A DNA stretch of 15,289 bases, taken from Alphaproteobacteria bacterium MarineAlpha9_Bin7. GTDB taxonomy: Bacteria; Pseudomonadota; Alphaproteobacteria; UBA7887. This document shows positions 1-6,403 of the stretch, piece by piece. How positions within the stretch are numbered: position 1 is the first letter of the stretch; the number at the start of each line of letters is the position of its first letter. Both the position numbers and the translations under genes were made by a program. The notes beneath the pieces are model-generated. The model was not told where the DNA came from. It ran no database searches and was given only the letters and a program-made list of their open reading frames with translations. Location of the stretch: the NCBI GenBank assembly GCA_002938115.1, contig PTKD01000023.1, positions 1 to 15,289 on the forward strand. The letters run 5' to 3'.

Positions 1-1
1 A

Positions 2-1735
2 CTAAGATTCGTCGATAATATAATAAACACAGCGTTGACCAGACCCAGAACTATTGTGGGGGGAGTACCCCTCCGAAAAACCCGGCGCCGATCCCAAAAG
101 CGCAAGGAACGTGTGGATCCGAGTTTGCGGCGATCCCAAGCCAGTCAAACTGTGATGGTAGAACCTGCATCTGCACGAGCTGGGGCACGAGAAGCCAGCG
201 AACGCCAAGGGCGACTGCGATTGGAGAAAGACACAACAGAGCTGCCACCTCTAAACTTGTTGGCGAGCTCCGATAAACGCCCGATCCGTTCGGCACTCGA
301 CGATGCCGCTATAGCACAAAACGCCCGTCTGCTCGAATCCGTTCTCGAAGAATTTAACGTTCGCGGTGAAATAATTCGGGTGCGTCAAGGGCCGGTAGTA
401 ACGCGTTACGAGCTTGAACCGGCACCCGGTACTCGTTCAGCACGCGTTATAGCATTGGCAGACGATATTGCGCGGTCTATGAGTGAGGTCTCGGCTCGAG
501 TGGCTGTCGTACCTGGCCAAAATGCAATAGGTATCGAGGTTCCTAACCCATACCGGGAAACGGTGTACTTGCGTGAGCTTCTTGGGTCGGCAGCCTATGA
601 AAACGCGAGCTATCAGCTGCCGCTAGCGCTGGGTAAAGACATCAGCGGCGTGCCCATTGTCGTTGATCTGGCCCGCATGCCCCACCTTCTAGTCGCTGGC
701 ACCACTGGCTCAGGCAAGTCTGTGGCCATAAACACCATGATCCTATCATTGCTATACAGGCTACGACCTGAGTTGTGTCGGCTAATTATGATTGACCCAA
801 AGATGCTTGAATTGTCGATTTATGACGGCATCCCCCATTTACTTCATCCGGTCGTTACCGACCCCAAAAAAGCAGTAGTGGCACTTAAGTGGGCCGTGAG
901 GGAAATGAACCAACGTTACCGCCTGATGTCCAACTTAAATGTCCGCAATATTGCCGGTTACAACAAGCGCATCCAGGACGCACTTGCAAAGCAAGAAAGG
1001 CTTACTCGAACGGTGCAGACTGGATTTGATCCTGAGACTGGGAAGCCAATATACGAGGAAACGCCTCTAGAAATGGATCCCCTGCCTTTACTGATCGTCG
1101 TAGTAGACGAAATGGCTGACCTTATGCTAGTCGCGGGTAAGGATATAGAAGTAGCTATCCAATCACTTGCCCAACGCGCACGAGCTGCCGGAATTCATTT
1201 AATTATCGCCACACAACGTCCGTCAGTCGATGTTATCACCGGCACTATTAAGGCGAATCTGCCCACAAGAATCAGCTTCCAGGTCACTTCAAAAATAGAC
1301 AGCCGCACAATACTTGGAGAACAGGGTGCGGAACAACTGTTGGGCATGGGGGATATGCTTTATATGGCAGGTGGAGGTCAGATTAGTCGGGTACACGGGC
1401 CATTTGTCAGCGAACAAGAAGTGGAGAGAGTCGTCATGTTCTTGCGGACCCAAGGGACACCTGATTATCTGGATGAAGTGACAGAAGAGGAAGTAGATAC
1501 CACCGACCCTGATCTTGGGGCCACCGGTAGTGGCGACGAGCTATATGATCGCGCTATTCAATTAGTGTTGACGGAACGGAAAGCTTCGACCAGTTTCGTG
1601 CAACGTCATCTCCAGATCGGTTACAACAGGGCCGCGCGCCTAATTGACAAGATGGAAGCTGAGGGGGTCGTAAGCGCAGCTAACCACGTCGGGAAGCGGG
1701 AAATTTTGGTTGGGGATGTAAACGCCGAATACTGA
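2..1735 (+). CDS. ftsK: DNA translocase FtsK, C-terminal part (5' end cut by the window edge)
   Basis: FtsK is a hexameric, septum-located ATPase that pumps chromosome-terminus DNA and helps XerCD resolve dimers at division. The frame is open from the window edge; numbering here starts at a TTG at 35. A basic, low-complexity linker (about residues 1-70) leads into the conserved PPLNLL segment, the alpha domain, and the RecA-like motor with Walker A GTTGSGKS at 222-229 and Walker B LLIVVVDEMADL at 352-363. The signature run IIATQRPSVDVITG at 390-403 follows. The last ~70 residues are the winged-helix gamma domain that reads KOPS sequences. The N-terminal membrane domain is not in the window, so the true start is probably upstream. 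A TATAAT string at 19-24 leaves open, weakly, a start near 35. lolA follows 66 bp downstream. The identification is secure; only the 5' end is uncertain. Confidence 0.96.
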   Translation, partial: LRFVDNIINTALTRPRTIVGGVPLRKTRRRSQKRKERVDPSLRRSQASQTVMVEPASARAGAREASERQGRLRLEKDTTELPPLNLLASSDKRPIRSALDDAAIAQNARLLESVLEEFNVRGEIIRVRQGPVVTRYELEPAPGTRSARVIALADDIARSMSEVSARVAVVPGQNAIGIEVPNPYRETVYLRELLGSAAYENASYQLPLALGKDISGVPIVVDLARMPHLLVAGTTGSGKSVAINTMILSLLYRLRPELCRLIMIDPKMLELSIYDGIPHLLHPVVTDPKKAVVALKWAVREMNQRYRLMSNLNVRNIAGYNKRIQDALAKQERLTRTVQTGFDPETGKPIYEETPLEMDPLPLLIVVVDEMADLMLVAGKDIEVAIQSLAQRARAAGIHLIIATQRPSVDVITGTIKANLPTRISFQVTSKIDSRTILGEQGAEQLLGMGDMLYMAGGGQISRVHGPFVSEQEVERVVMFLRTQGTPDYLDEVTEEEVDTTDPDLGATGSGDELYDRAIQLVLTERKASTSFVQRHLQIGYNRAARLIDKMEAEGVVSAANHVGKREILVGDVNAEY

Positions 1736-1801
1736 GGAACCCCGAAACCTAATCCGCAGGTGCACTGCCGGTAGCCCATGCACCTGAAAGGCGGAATAAG
1801 A

Positions 1802-2467
1802 ATGCTGCTCAAATGTTCCAGGGGTGTCCTAATACGCTTTCTATTCTGCACCCTTATATCCTACGTAACACTTTCACATCACGCACACAGCGATAATGGT
1901 TGGCCTGAGGCCGATCAGGCCGACATCGATAAAGTCGAGGCTTTCTTAAACGGGATCGATACATACCGAGCACGCTTTATCCAAGTTGACTCTGGTGGGG
2001 GTTATTCGGAAGGCTGGCTCTGGCTGCAAAGGCCGCGCTTTCTGCGGGTTGAATATGCCCCGCCCAATGACCTCTTGTTGGTTGCCGACGGTAACTTCCT
2101 AATCTTTTTTGACCGAGATATTGACCAGGTCAGTCGGTTTCAATACGAGACGGGTCCGTTTCGGTTTTTGCTCTCCGATGTAGTCAACTTTAATGAAGAT
2201 ATGGTCGTAAACGCGATTGAGCGGCGCGCCGGCTTGTTACGTATCAAACTCATTGAGGAAGGCGACCCTGGACAAGGCTCCGTAACCTTAGTTTTCGAGG
2301 AAAAACCTATGCGCCTCGTAAAATGGGAAATAACCGATGCCACAAATAAGATTACACGGGTCACGCTCTATGAACACAGTTTTGGAGCTCCGTTTGAGCG
2401 CAAATTATTCCGTTTTACCGGGTACGATCGTGTGCGACGAGATTACCGTTATGGTGAGTACGAGTAA
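1802..2467 (+). CDS. lolA: Outer-membrane lipoprotein carrier protein LolA
   Basis: LolA is the periplasmic chaperone that accepts lipoproteins from LolCDE and delivers them to the outer membrane. From the chosen start the product is 221 aa. It has a basic n-region, a hydrophobic stretch (about residues 9-25) and a likely signal peptidase I site after AHS at 28-30. The mature part shows the LolA pattern: helix with a TYRARFIQ segment (54-61), then GWLWLQRPRFLRVEY (71-85) and further beta strands. I chose ATG 1802 over ATG 1778 because an AAGGCGGA Shine-Dalgarno-like run (1788-1795) sits 6 nt before it. The earlier ATG has no such site and would add eight residues ahead of the signal peptide. 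The position between ftsK and xth is a common alphaproteobacterial arrangement. Sequence divergence in this family is high, so the call rests on pattern plus context. Confidence 0.9.
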   Translation: MLLKCSRGVLIRFLFCTLISYVTLSHHAHSDNGWPEADQADIDKVEAFLNGIDTYRARFIQVDSGGGYSEGWLWLQRPRFLRVEYAPPNDLLLVADGNFLIFFDRDIDQVSRFQYETGPFRFLLSDVVNFNEDMVVNAIERRAGLLRIKLIEEGDPGQGSVTLVFEEKPMRLVKWEITDATNKITRVTLYEHSFGAPFERKLFRFTGYDRVRRDYRYGEYE

Positions 2468-2625
2468 GCTCCACTTTCAACCGCCCAACAGCAGAGGAGG
2501 ACGTTTCTTTACTGGACCTTCACACGCGATAACTTTATATCAAATTCACGCTAAAATCAGAACCTGCGAATGTGAACATGCCTCAGGAGGGGGATCATTC
2601 ATTTTAGGGTTCCGGTATTAATGCA

Positions 2626-3417
2626 ATGAGAATTCGAATAGCGACCTGGAATGTGAACTCGGTGCGTCGCCGACTCGCAGGCCTAAAGAGGCTAGCGAAG
2701 GAGGTTAGCCCAGATATAATTTGTCTTCAGGAAACCAAAGTCGAGGATGCGAAGTTCCCAGCCTCAGAAATATCGGAACTCGGTTACCAAAACCAAGTTA
2801 TCTACGGCCAAAAAAGCTATCACGGAGTGGCCATCTGTTCGCGCTATAACTTGAGTGATAGCAAACGCCGCGATTGGTCGGGCAAGATTGAGGGTCGTCA
2901 CGTATATTGTCGACTGGAACCAAATATCGAGCTACACAACTTCTATATCCCAGCCGGGGGCAACATCCCCGACCAAGACGTTAACGAAAAATTTCTGCAT
3001 AAGCTAAATTTTCTTGAGGAAATGTCAGTCTGGTTTGCAGGGAGACGAAACGCACGAGCCATTTTAGTCGGAGATCTAAATGTGGCTCCTTCAGCAAACG
3101 ACGTATGGTCACACCGCCGACTCCTTGATGTTGTAAGCCATACCCCTATTGAGGTGGCCGCACTAAAAAATATAATGGCAAAAGGGAACTGGGTGGACGC
3201 GGTGCGTCACTTCACTCCTGAAACAAAAAAACTCTTTAGTTGGTGGAGTTACCGGGCACACGACTGGTCCTCCTCGAACCGGGGGCGGCGACTAGATCAT
3301 ATTTGGGTAACACCCAGTCTCATCCCAGCGCTCGACGCCGCGTGGATCTTACGTGATACACGGGGGTGGCTCGATCCCTCTGATCATGTCCCAGTGTTGC
3401 TTGATCTCGATGTTTAG
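2626..3417 (+). CDS. xth: Exodeoxyribonuclease III (AP endonuclease)
   Basis: This is a Mg2+-dependent exonuclease/AP endonuclease of the EEP superfamily. It cuts abasic sites and trims blocked 3' ends in base excision repair. The 263 aa length is normal for ExoIII. Catalytic residues are all visible: N9 (TWNVNS), E36 (LQETK), Y107, D150 and N152 (VGDLNVAPS), D224 (RRLDHIW) and the terminal D253/H254 pair (SDHVP). The start at 2626 fits the family N-terminus MRIRIATWNVNS. No good ribosome site precedes it closely; an AGGAGG at 2585-2590 is 35 nt too far upstream. The gene follows lolA after 158 bp, so it may have its own promoter. It converges on the response regulator gene downstream. No missing key residue or sign of transfer is seen. 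Confidence 0.96.
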   Translation: MRIRIATWNVNSVRRRLAGLKRLAKEVSPDIICLQETKVEDAKFPASEISELGYQNQVIYGQKSYHGVAICSRYNLSDSKRRDWSGKIEGRHVYCRLEPNIELHNFYIPAGGNIPDQDVNEKFLHKLNFLEEMSVWFAGRRNARAILVGDLNVAPSANDVWSHRRLLDVVSHTPIEVAALKNIMAKGNWVDAVRHFTPETKKLFSWWSYRAHDWSSSNRGRRLDHIWVTPSLIPALDAAWILRDTRGWLDPSDHVPVLLDLDV

Positions 3418-3657
3418 CCATACAAACGGGCCTCCATTGTGCTGATGAAGTAACCACTCCTGGTCCTATGAGCTGGGCGATTAAGTTATCACAACACTCT
3501 GTTCTCCCACACATGCGGCGGCGATTGCAGCTACATGGAATAATAACTTTTCTTAAGCACTTTCTTTGCTGAGCACAAACTAACGGGGGGCTATGAACCG
3601 GATGCAAATCCAACTCCTTTATTCTCGGCTTAATATAACTTTTTCAACACCAGCCGT
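3418..3657. other. Convergent intergenic gap, no convincing gene
   Basis: This 240 bp gap lies between the stop codons of xth (+) and the response regulator (-). I find no tRNA-like T-arm, no strong GC hairpin followed by a T-run on either strand, and no ORF with family resemblance. A minus-strand frame from TTG 3613 (or TTG 3607) preceded by AAAGGAG (3614-3620) would encode a cysteine-rich peptide. It runs into the end of xth and I do not call it. Confidence 0.5.
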
Positions 3658-4356
3658 TTATCGACGCAGCTTGTAACCCCCCTGCCCAGTAATGAGAATT
3701 TCAGATTGCGACGGGACACTCTCGATTTTTTGACGCAAGCGGTAAATATGTGTTGCAAGAGTGTGTGTCGCCACGTTCCCTTTGTATCCCCACACCTTAT
3801 CCAATAAAACGTTTCGGCTCACTACTTGGTCTTCGAATAGGTAAAGTGTCTCAAGAATAGATGTTTCTTTTTCCGTCAACCGAATTTCTGTCCCCGTCGC
3901 ATCATGTACCAAACACTTGTTCTCTGGCTGAAAAGAATACTGCCCTATAGTCATCACCGAGTGTTCCATTAGATCTTGCTCATTCGCCAATGAGCTTATA
4001 CGTGCCAAAAGTAAGCCCAAACGGAAAGGCTTAGTGGCGCATTGTTCGGGCCCAAAGCCAAGACTTAAAGCAGTTTCTATATCGGCGTCGGTCTCCACAA
4101 AAATGATGGCTGGAATTTGCAAACTACCAAAGCGCATTAACTTGTATACGTCGCCACCATCGACCTCAGGGAACGTAATATCTGCAAGGATTAAATCAAA
4201 TTTTTGCTCTTCAAAAAGAGCCTTGGCATCTGGCACCCTTGACACCCCAACGGTCTCAATTCCCAAGTGCGCCATTATCTGTTCGGCAAGGGACTGACGA
4301 AACGACACATCCTCCGCCACCAGCAATATCCGTTCTATAGCGCCCGTCTGCCCCAT
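3658..4356 (-). CDS. OmpR/PhoB-type response regulator with atypical receiver switch residues
   Basis: This is a DNA-binding response regulator of 232 aa: a receiver domain (about residues 8-122) and a winged-helix trans_reg_C domain (about 135-231, with the HTLATHIYRLRQKIE recognition-helix region and a final GQGGYKL wing). The phosphorylation site is intact: acidic pair E15/D16, acceptor D59 (LILADITFPEVDG) and K109 (ATKPF). By spacing from K109, the Thr/Ser switch position is V87 and the Tyr/Phe switch position is C106. Signalling within the receiver may therefore differ from OmpR. The start at ATG 4356 has a GAGGG run a few bases upstream and is plausible. The gene lies 41 bp after the DUF427 gene on the same strand and may share its transcript. 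No histidine kinase is in the window, so it is an orphan here. Target genes are unknown. Confidence 0.9.
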   Translation of the reverse strand: MGQTGAIERILLVAEDVSFRQSLAEQIMAHLGIETVGVSRVPDAKALFEEQKFDLILADITFPEVDGGDVYKLMRFGSLQIPAIIFVETDADIETALSLGFGPEQCATKPFRLGLLLARISSLANEQDLMEHSVMTIGQYSFQPENKCLVHDATGTEIRLTEKETSILETLYLFEDQVVSRNVLLDKVWGYKGNVATHTLATHIYRLRQKIESVPSQSEILITGQGGYKLRR

Positions 4357-4397
4357 AGCCCTCAGGACCCGTTACTACTTCCCAAACCCGAAATAAC

Positions 4398-4685
4398 CTA
4401 ATAGTGCCGGATTTTTACGCCGCGCCAAAATGCGACGTAACCTTTAATGAGATCGGCAGCCGACTTGGTATCCGGATAATACCAAGCCGCATCAGGATTA
4501 ACCTTCCCATCAACAACAATACTGAAGTAGTGTGCGGTCCCTTTCCACGTGCAAACAGTCGTAGTTCCACTGTTCCTGAAATACTCGGATCTCAGCGAGT
4601 GACTAGGAAAATAAAGATTACCCTCAACCTTTTGGCACTCAGTCGATTCAGCTAGTACAGCTCCATTCCACAGCGCTTGCGCCAC
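4398..4685 (-). CDS. DUF427 family protein
   Basis: A small DUF427 protein (95 aa) whose biochemical role is not known to me. The family signature is clear: a WNGAVLAES opening, an EGNLYFP segment, TVCTWKGTAHYF in the middle, VNPDAAWYYPD, and the closing KGYVAFWRGV. The product is a single compact domain with no signal peptide and no membrane segment. Start choice: GTG 4685 is preferred because GGAGGT (4699-4694) lies 8 nt before it and family members start just before the WNG motif. ATG 4691 is the alternative, but it leaves only 2 nt after the same site and adds two residues. The gene is followed by the response regulator after 41 bp, suggesting co-transcription. It is separated from yggS upstream by about 248 bp, which should hold its promoter. 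Confidence 0.88.
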   Translation of the reverse strand: MAQALWNGAVLAESTECQKVEGNLYFPSHSLRSEYFRNSGTTTVCTWKGTAHYFSIVVDGKVNPDAAWYYPDTKSAADLIKGYVAFWRGVKIRHY

Positions 4686-4693
4686 GAGCATCT

Positions 4694-4699
4694 ACCTCC
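4694..4699 (-). promoter_or_regulatory. Shine-Dalgarno site GGAGGT of the DUF427 gene
   Basis: On the minus strand GGAGGT occupies 4699-4694. It is 8 nt from GTG 4685 and only 2 nt from ATG 4691. The spacing is the reason for preferring the GTG start. Confidence 0.6.
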
Positions 4700-4899
4700 A
4701 GAATTCAACTCTATGACCAGACTACACGCCCCACCGTAATCGGGAAAGCGCCATCCCAGATATGCCATCCTAGATTTTTCAGAAAGTTATTCTCCATATT
4801 TCTTTGCCGCCAGTCTCGCGTCGGCGTTGCTTCGTTGATGAATAGTCAGCCCCTCGACCCACGTCGACCGGCCAAAATTAAAAGAAATTGTATTGCCCC

Positions 4900-4926
4900 A
4901 TACGTTCAGCCACGTGGCCTGTACGC
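4900..4926. repeat. Imperfect dyad centred on GCCACGTGGC, 3' of yggS
   Basis: The perfect 10-bp palindrome GCCACGTGGC (4909-4918) is flanked by partly matching arms: TACGTTCAG on the left, and on the right CCTGTACG, whose complement is CGTACAGG. This gives about 25 bp of imperfect symmetry. It starts just past the yggS stop codon. No T-run follows closely on the yggS-sense strand; the AT-rich stretch is about 20 nt further on. It is therefore not a standard intrinsic terminator, and a protein-binding dyad is the other possibility. Function unknown. Confidence 0.35.
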
Positions 4927-4933
4927 ATGCGCG

Positions 4934-5629
4934 TTAGATATCCCTTCGCCCGAAGATCGCCGTTCCAAGCCTAACATGTGTGGCGCCATAGGCGATCGCA
5001 ATTTCGTAATCAGAGCTCATACCCATGCTGAGTGAGGCTAACTCGTGTCGACGAGCAATTTCTCGCAACAAACCAAAATGCAGCGAAGGTTCCTCGGCAG
5101 CGGGCGGGATGCACATAAGTCCGCACACAGGTAGCGCAAAGTCTCTCTGGCACTGCCCAATAAAAGCATCGGCCTCTCCCGGCCATACCCCTGCTTTTTG
5201 CGGCTCTTCACCAGTATTTACCTGAATTAAAAGTTTGGGACAGGAGCCCAGGCGATCCCTGACACCGGCTATAGCTCTGGCAACCTTTGGGCGATCCACT
5301 GTCTCGATTACATCGAACAGTGTCATCGCATCTACTACTTTATTGGACTGCAGAGAGCCAATCAGATGCAGTCGCGTTTCCGGGTACATAGCTTTCAACG
5401 GGGGCCATTTCTCCGCCGCCTCTTGCACTCGGTTCTCGCCAAAAACTCGCTGGCCCGCGGCCAAAATCGGCTCGATCTTAGTCGCCTCAAAAGTCTTGCT
5501 CACAGCCACTAACGAAACGGCGTCCGGCGTCCGGCCCGATGCTACGGACGCGGCGGCAATTTGTTCCTTGACAATCACAAGATTGACCGTGTTATCGAGA
5601 CCTTTGTGATACTTCGAACTTGTCGGCAT
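4934..5629 (-). CDS. yggS: YggS/PROSC-family pyridoxal-phosphate homeostasis protein
   Basis: This protein binds pyridoxal 5'-phosphate and buffers the cell's PLP pool; it is a single TIM barrel related to the N-terminal domain of alanine racemase. The product is 231 aa, a normal length. The PLP-binding lysine is K45 in VAVSKT. Other signatures are FGENRVQEA (63-71), HLIGSLQSNK (88-97), the QVNTGEEPQKAG loop (136-147) and the phosphate-binding end LSMGMSSDYEIAIAYGATHVRLGTAIFG (200-227). The ATG at 5629 gives a somewhat long N-terminus; GTG at codon 18 would match shorter homologues but has no better ribosome site. It is divergent from the ThiE-like gene, with about 34 bp between starts. The unusually close back-to-back layout means at least one promoter must lie inside a coding region. 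The identification is secure. Confidence 0.95.
   Translation of the reverse strand: MPTSSKYHKGLDNTVNLVIVKEQIAAASVASGRTPDAVSLVAVSKTFEATKIEPILAAGQRVFGENRVQEAAEKWPPLKAMYPETRLHLIGSLQSNKVVDAMTLFDVIETVDRPKVARAIAGVRDRLGSCPKLLIQVNTGEEPQKAGVWPGEADAFIGQCQRDFALPVCGLMCIPPAAEEPSLHFGLLREIARRHELASLSMGMSSDYEIAIAYGATHVRLGTAIFGRRDI
5568..5595 (+). promoter_or_regulatory. Candidate sigma70-type promoter for the ThiE/TenI-like gene, inside yggS
   Basis: A perfect TTGACA (5568-5573) is followed after 16 bp by TGTTAT (5590-5595), which matches four of six bases of TATAAT. Transcription would begin near 5602, giving a leader of about 60 nt before ATG 5664. The site lies in the opposite-strand coding sequence of yggS, as expected given the 34-bp gap. 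Inferred from sequence only. Confidence 0.35.
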
Positions 5630-5651
5630 GGCGGAAAAACTCTTTCAGTGT

Positions 5652-5656
5652 AGAGG
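5652..5656 (+). promoter_or_regulatory. Shine-Dalgarno site AGAGG deciding the ThiE/TenI-like start
   Basis: AGAGG at 5652-5656 is 7 nt from ATG 5664, good spacing. The upstream in-frame ATG at 5628 overlaps the yggS start and has no comparable site. Confidence 0.55.
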
Positions 5657-5663
5657 TCTACCT

Positions 5664-6281
5664 ATGAGCGTAGCAAAGCACACGGCAGCTCTCAAACCCC
5701 GTGAACGAGACGCAGCCCGGTCTAACCCAAAGGCGCCGCCACGCTTAATAATGGTCACCGATCGTGTTCGCGTGCCAAACGTCATCGGGGCTATAAACGC
5801 CTTGCCGCCAGACTCTGCCGTACTGTTCCGCGATTATGATCTGCCAAACCGCTTGGAACTTGGACGGGAGATACGCGATTTATGTCGGCGGCGCAAATTA
5901 CGTTTCATTATAGCCGGACATGGCCGTTTCGCCGCGCAGATGCGTGCCGATGGTTTACATACTCCGGAAACGGGTATTCAGGAAGCACGCTTCTGGCGAC
6001 AGTGGAGGCCGAAGTGGTTCATAACAGTGGCCGCGCACTCACCGGCCGCGCTGTGGCAAGCTGCACGCGCGGGCGCAGATGCGGCGTTACTATCGCCGGT
6101 CTTTTCCACCAATAGTCACCCAGACGCAAAGCCGTTAGGTGCCTTAAAATTTGCTAGAATAGCTTTCCAAGCTCCTCTACCCATCTATGCATTCGGGGGT
6201 ATCAACCAGCACACTCTAATACGGCTTACGGGGGTGCCTATCTGCGGCATTGCTGCAGTTAGCGCATTCTCATCTGTTTAA
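5664..6281 (+). CDS. ThiE/TenI-like TIM-barrel protein lacking canonical ThiE catalytic residues
   Basis: This is a 205-aa member of the thiamine-phosphate synthase / TenI fold. It resembles ThiE in order: an MVTDR opening (30-34), a SAVLFRDYDL strand (51-60) aligning with ThiE VQLREKDL, RADGLH (94-99), SPVFSTNSHP (144-153), and a phosphate-binding YAFGGI (175-180). Key differences: the ThiE IINDR segment, whose Asp helps bind Mg2+ in the B. subtilis enzyme, reads IIAGH here (82-86). The Gln and Lys of QLREK become Leu and Tyr. It probably does not make thiamine phosphate in the standard way; TenI-like thiazole isomerisation or another sugar-phosphate-type role is possible. Start ATG 5664 was chosen over ATG 5628 on its ribosome site. 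It pairs divergently with yggS. Fold call firm, function open. Confidence 0.8.
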   Translation: MSVAKHTAALKPRERDAARSNPKAPPRLIMVTDRVRVPNVIGAINALPPDSAVLFRDYDLPNRLELGREIRDLCRRRKLRFIIAGHGRFAAQMRADGLHTPETGIQEARFWRQWRPKWFITVAAHSPAALWQAARAGADAALLSPVFSTNSHPDAKPLGALKFARIAFQAPLPIYAFGGINQHTLIRLTGVPICGIAAVSAFSSV

Positions 6282-6347
6282 ATCCCCCGTACCCAGTTTA
6301 CGGTACGTGCCTGCAGGGCTTACCCTCGACATCAGATGGTACGACAA

Positions 6348-6371
6348 CTATTGTTGCGTCCTATTGTTGCG
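6348..6371. repeat. Tandem pair of CTATTGTTGCG repeats upstream of the DUF3576 gene
   Basis: The 11-mer CTATTGTTGCG occurs at 6348-6358 and again at 6361-6371, a 13-bp period. The first copy is also part of CAACTATTGTTG (6345-6356), a small CAAC/GTTG dyad. They lie 32 bp before the DUF3576 start, in the only non-coding DNA ahead of the leuS operon. They could be an operator or a chance duplication; no known site is recognised. Confidence 0.45.
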
Positions 6372-6403
6372 ACTACCCCTGTAGGCAAGGACTGCATGCA
6401 ACC

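Noticed and set aside
19..24. TATAAT near the left edge as a promoter for an ftsK variant starting at 35
   Set aside because: The -35 region falls at or outside the edge and the frame is open upstream, as expected for a full-length FtsK.
2560..2577. Two GAAC elements upstream of xth resembling an alphaproteobacterial LexA box
   Set aside because: The spacing between GAAC copies is 10 bp, not the 7 bp of the known GAAC-N7-GAAC/GTTC-N7-GTTC site.
2585..2590. AGGAGG upstream of xth
   Set aside because: It is 35 nt from the xth ATG, and no ATG, GTG or TTG lies at a workable distance after it; the ATG at 2578 precedes it and opens only a 9-codon frame.
2337..2621. 94-aa plus-strand frame covering the lolA end and the lolA-xth gap
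   Set aside because: Its first half is an out-of-frame shadow of lolA, and the rest is low-information sequence with no ribosome site at the start.
3320..3613. Minus-strand cysteine-rich frame (eight Cys) with AAAGGAG just before its TTG starts
   Set aside because: It runs about 100 bp into the 3' end of xth, needs a TTG start, has no recognisable family, and the Cys pattern does not repeat regularly.
3418..3657. Possible tRNA or small RNA gene in the xth/regulator gap
   Set aside because: No T-arm consensus, no cloverleaf-compatible stems and no clear promoter or terminator were found by eye.
5628..5663. Upstream ATG (5628) extending the ThiE-like protein by 12 residues
   Set aside because: It lacks a ribosome site and overlaps the yggS start codon; ATG 5664 has AGAGG at proper spacing.
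6288..6307. CGTACC/GGTACG inverted repeat after the ThiE-like gene
   Set aside because: Only a 6-bp stem and no T-run follows, so it is not called as a terminator.
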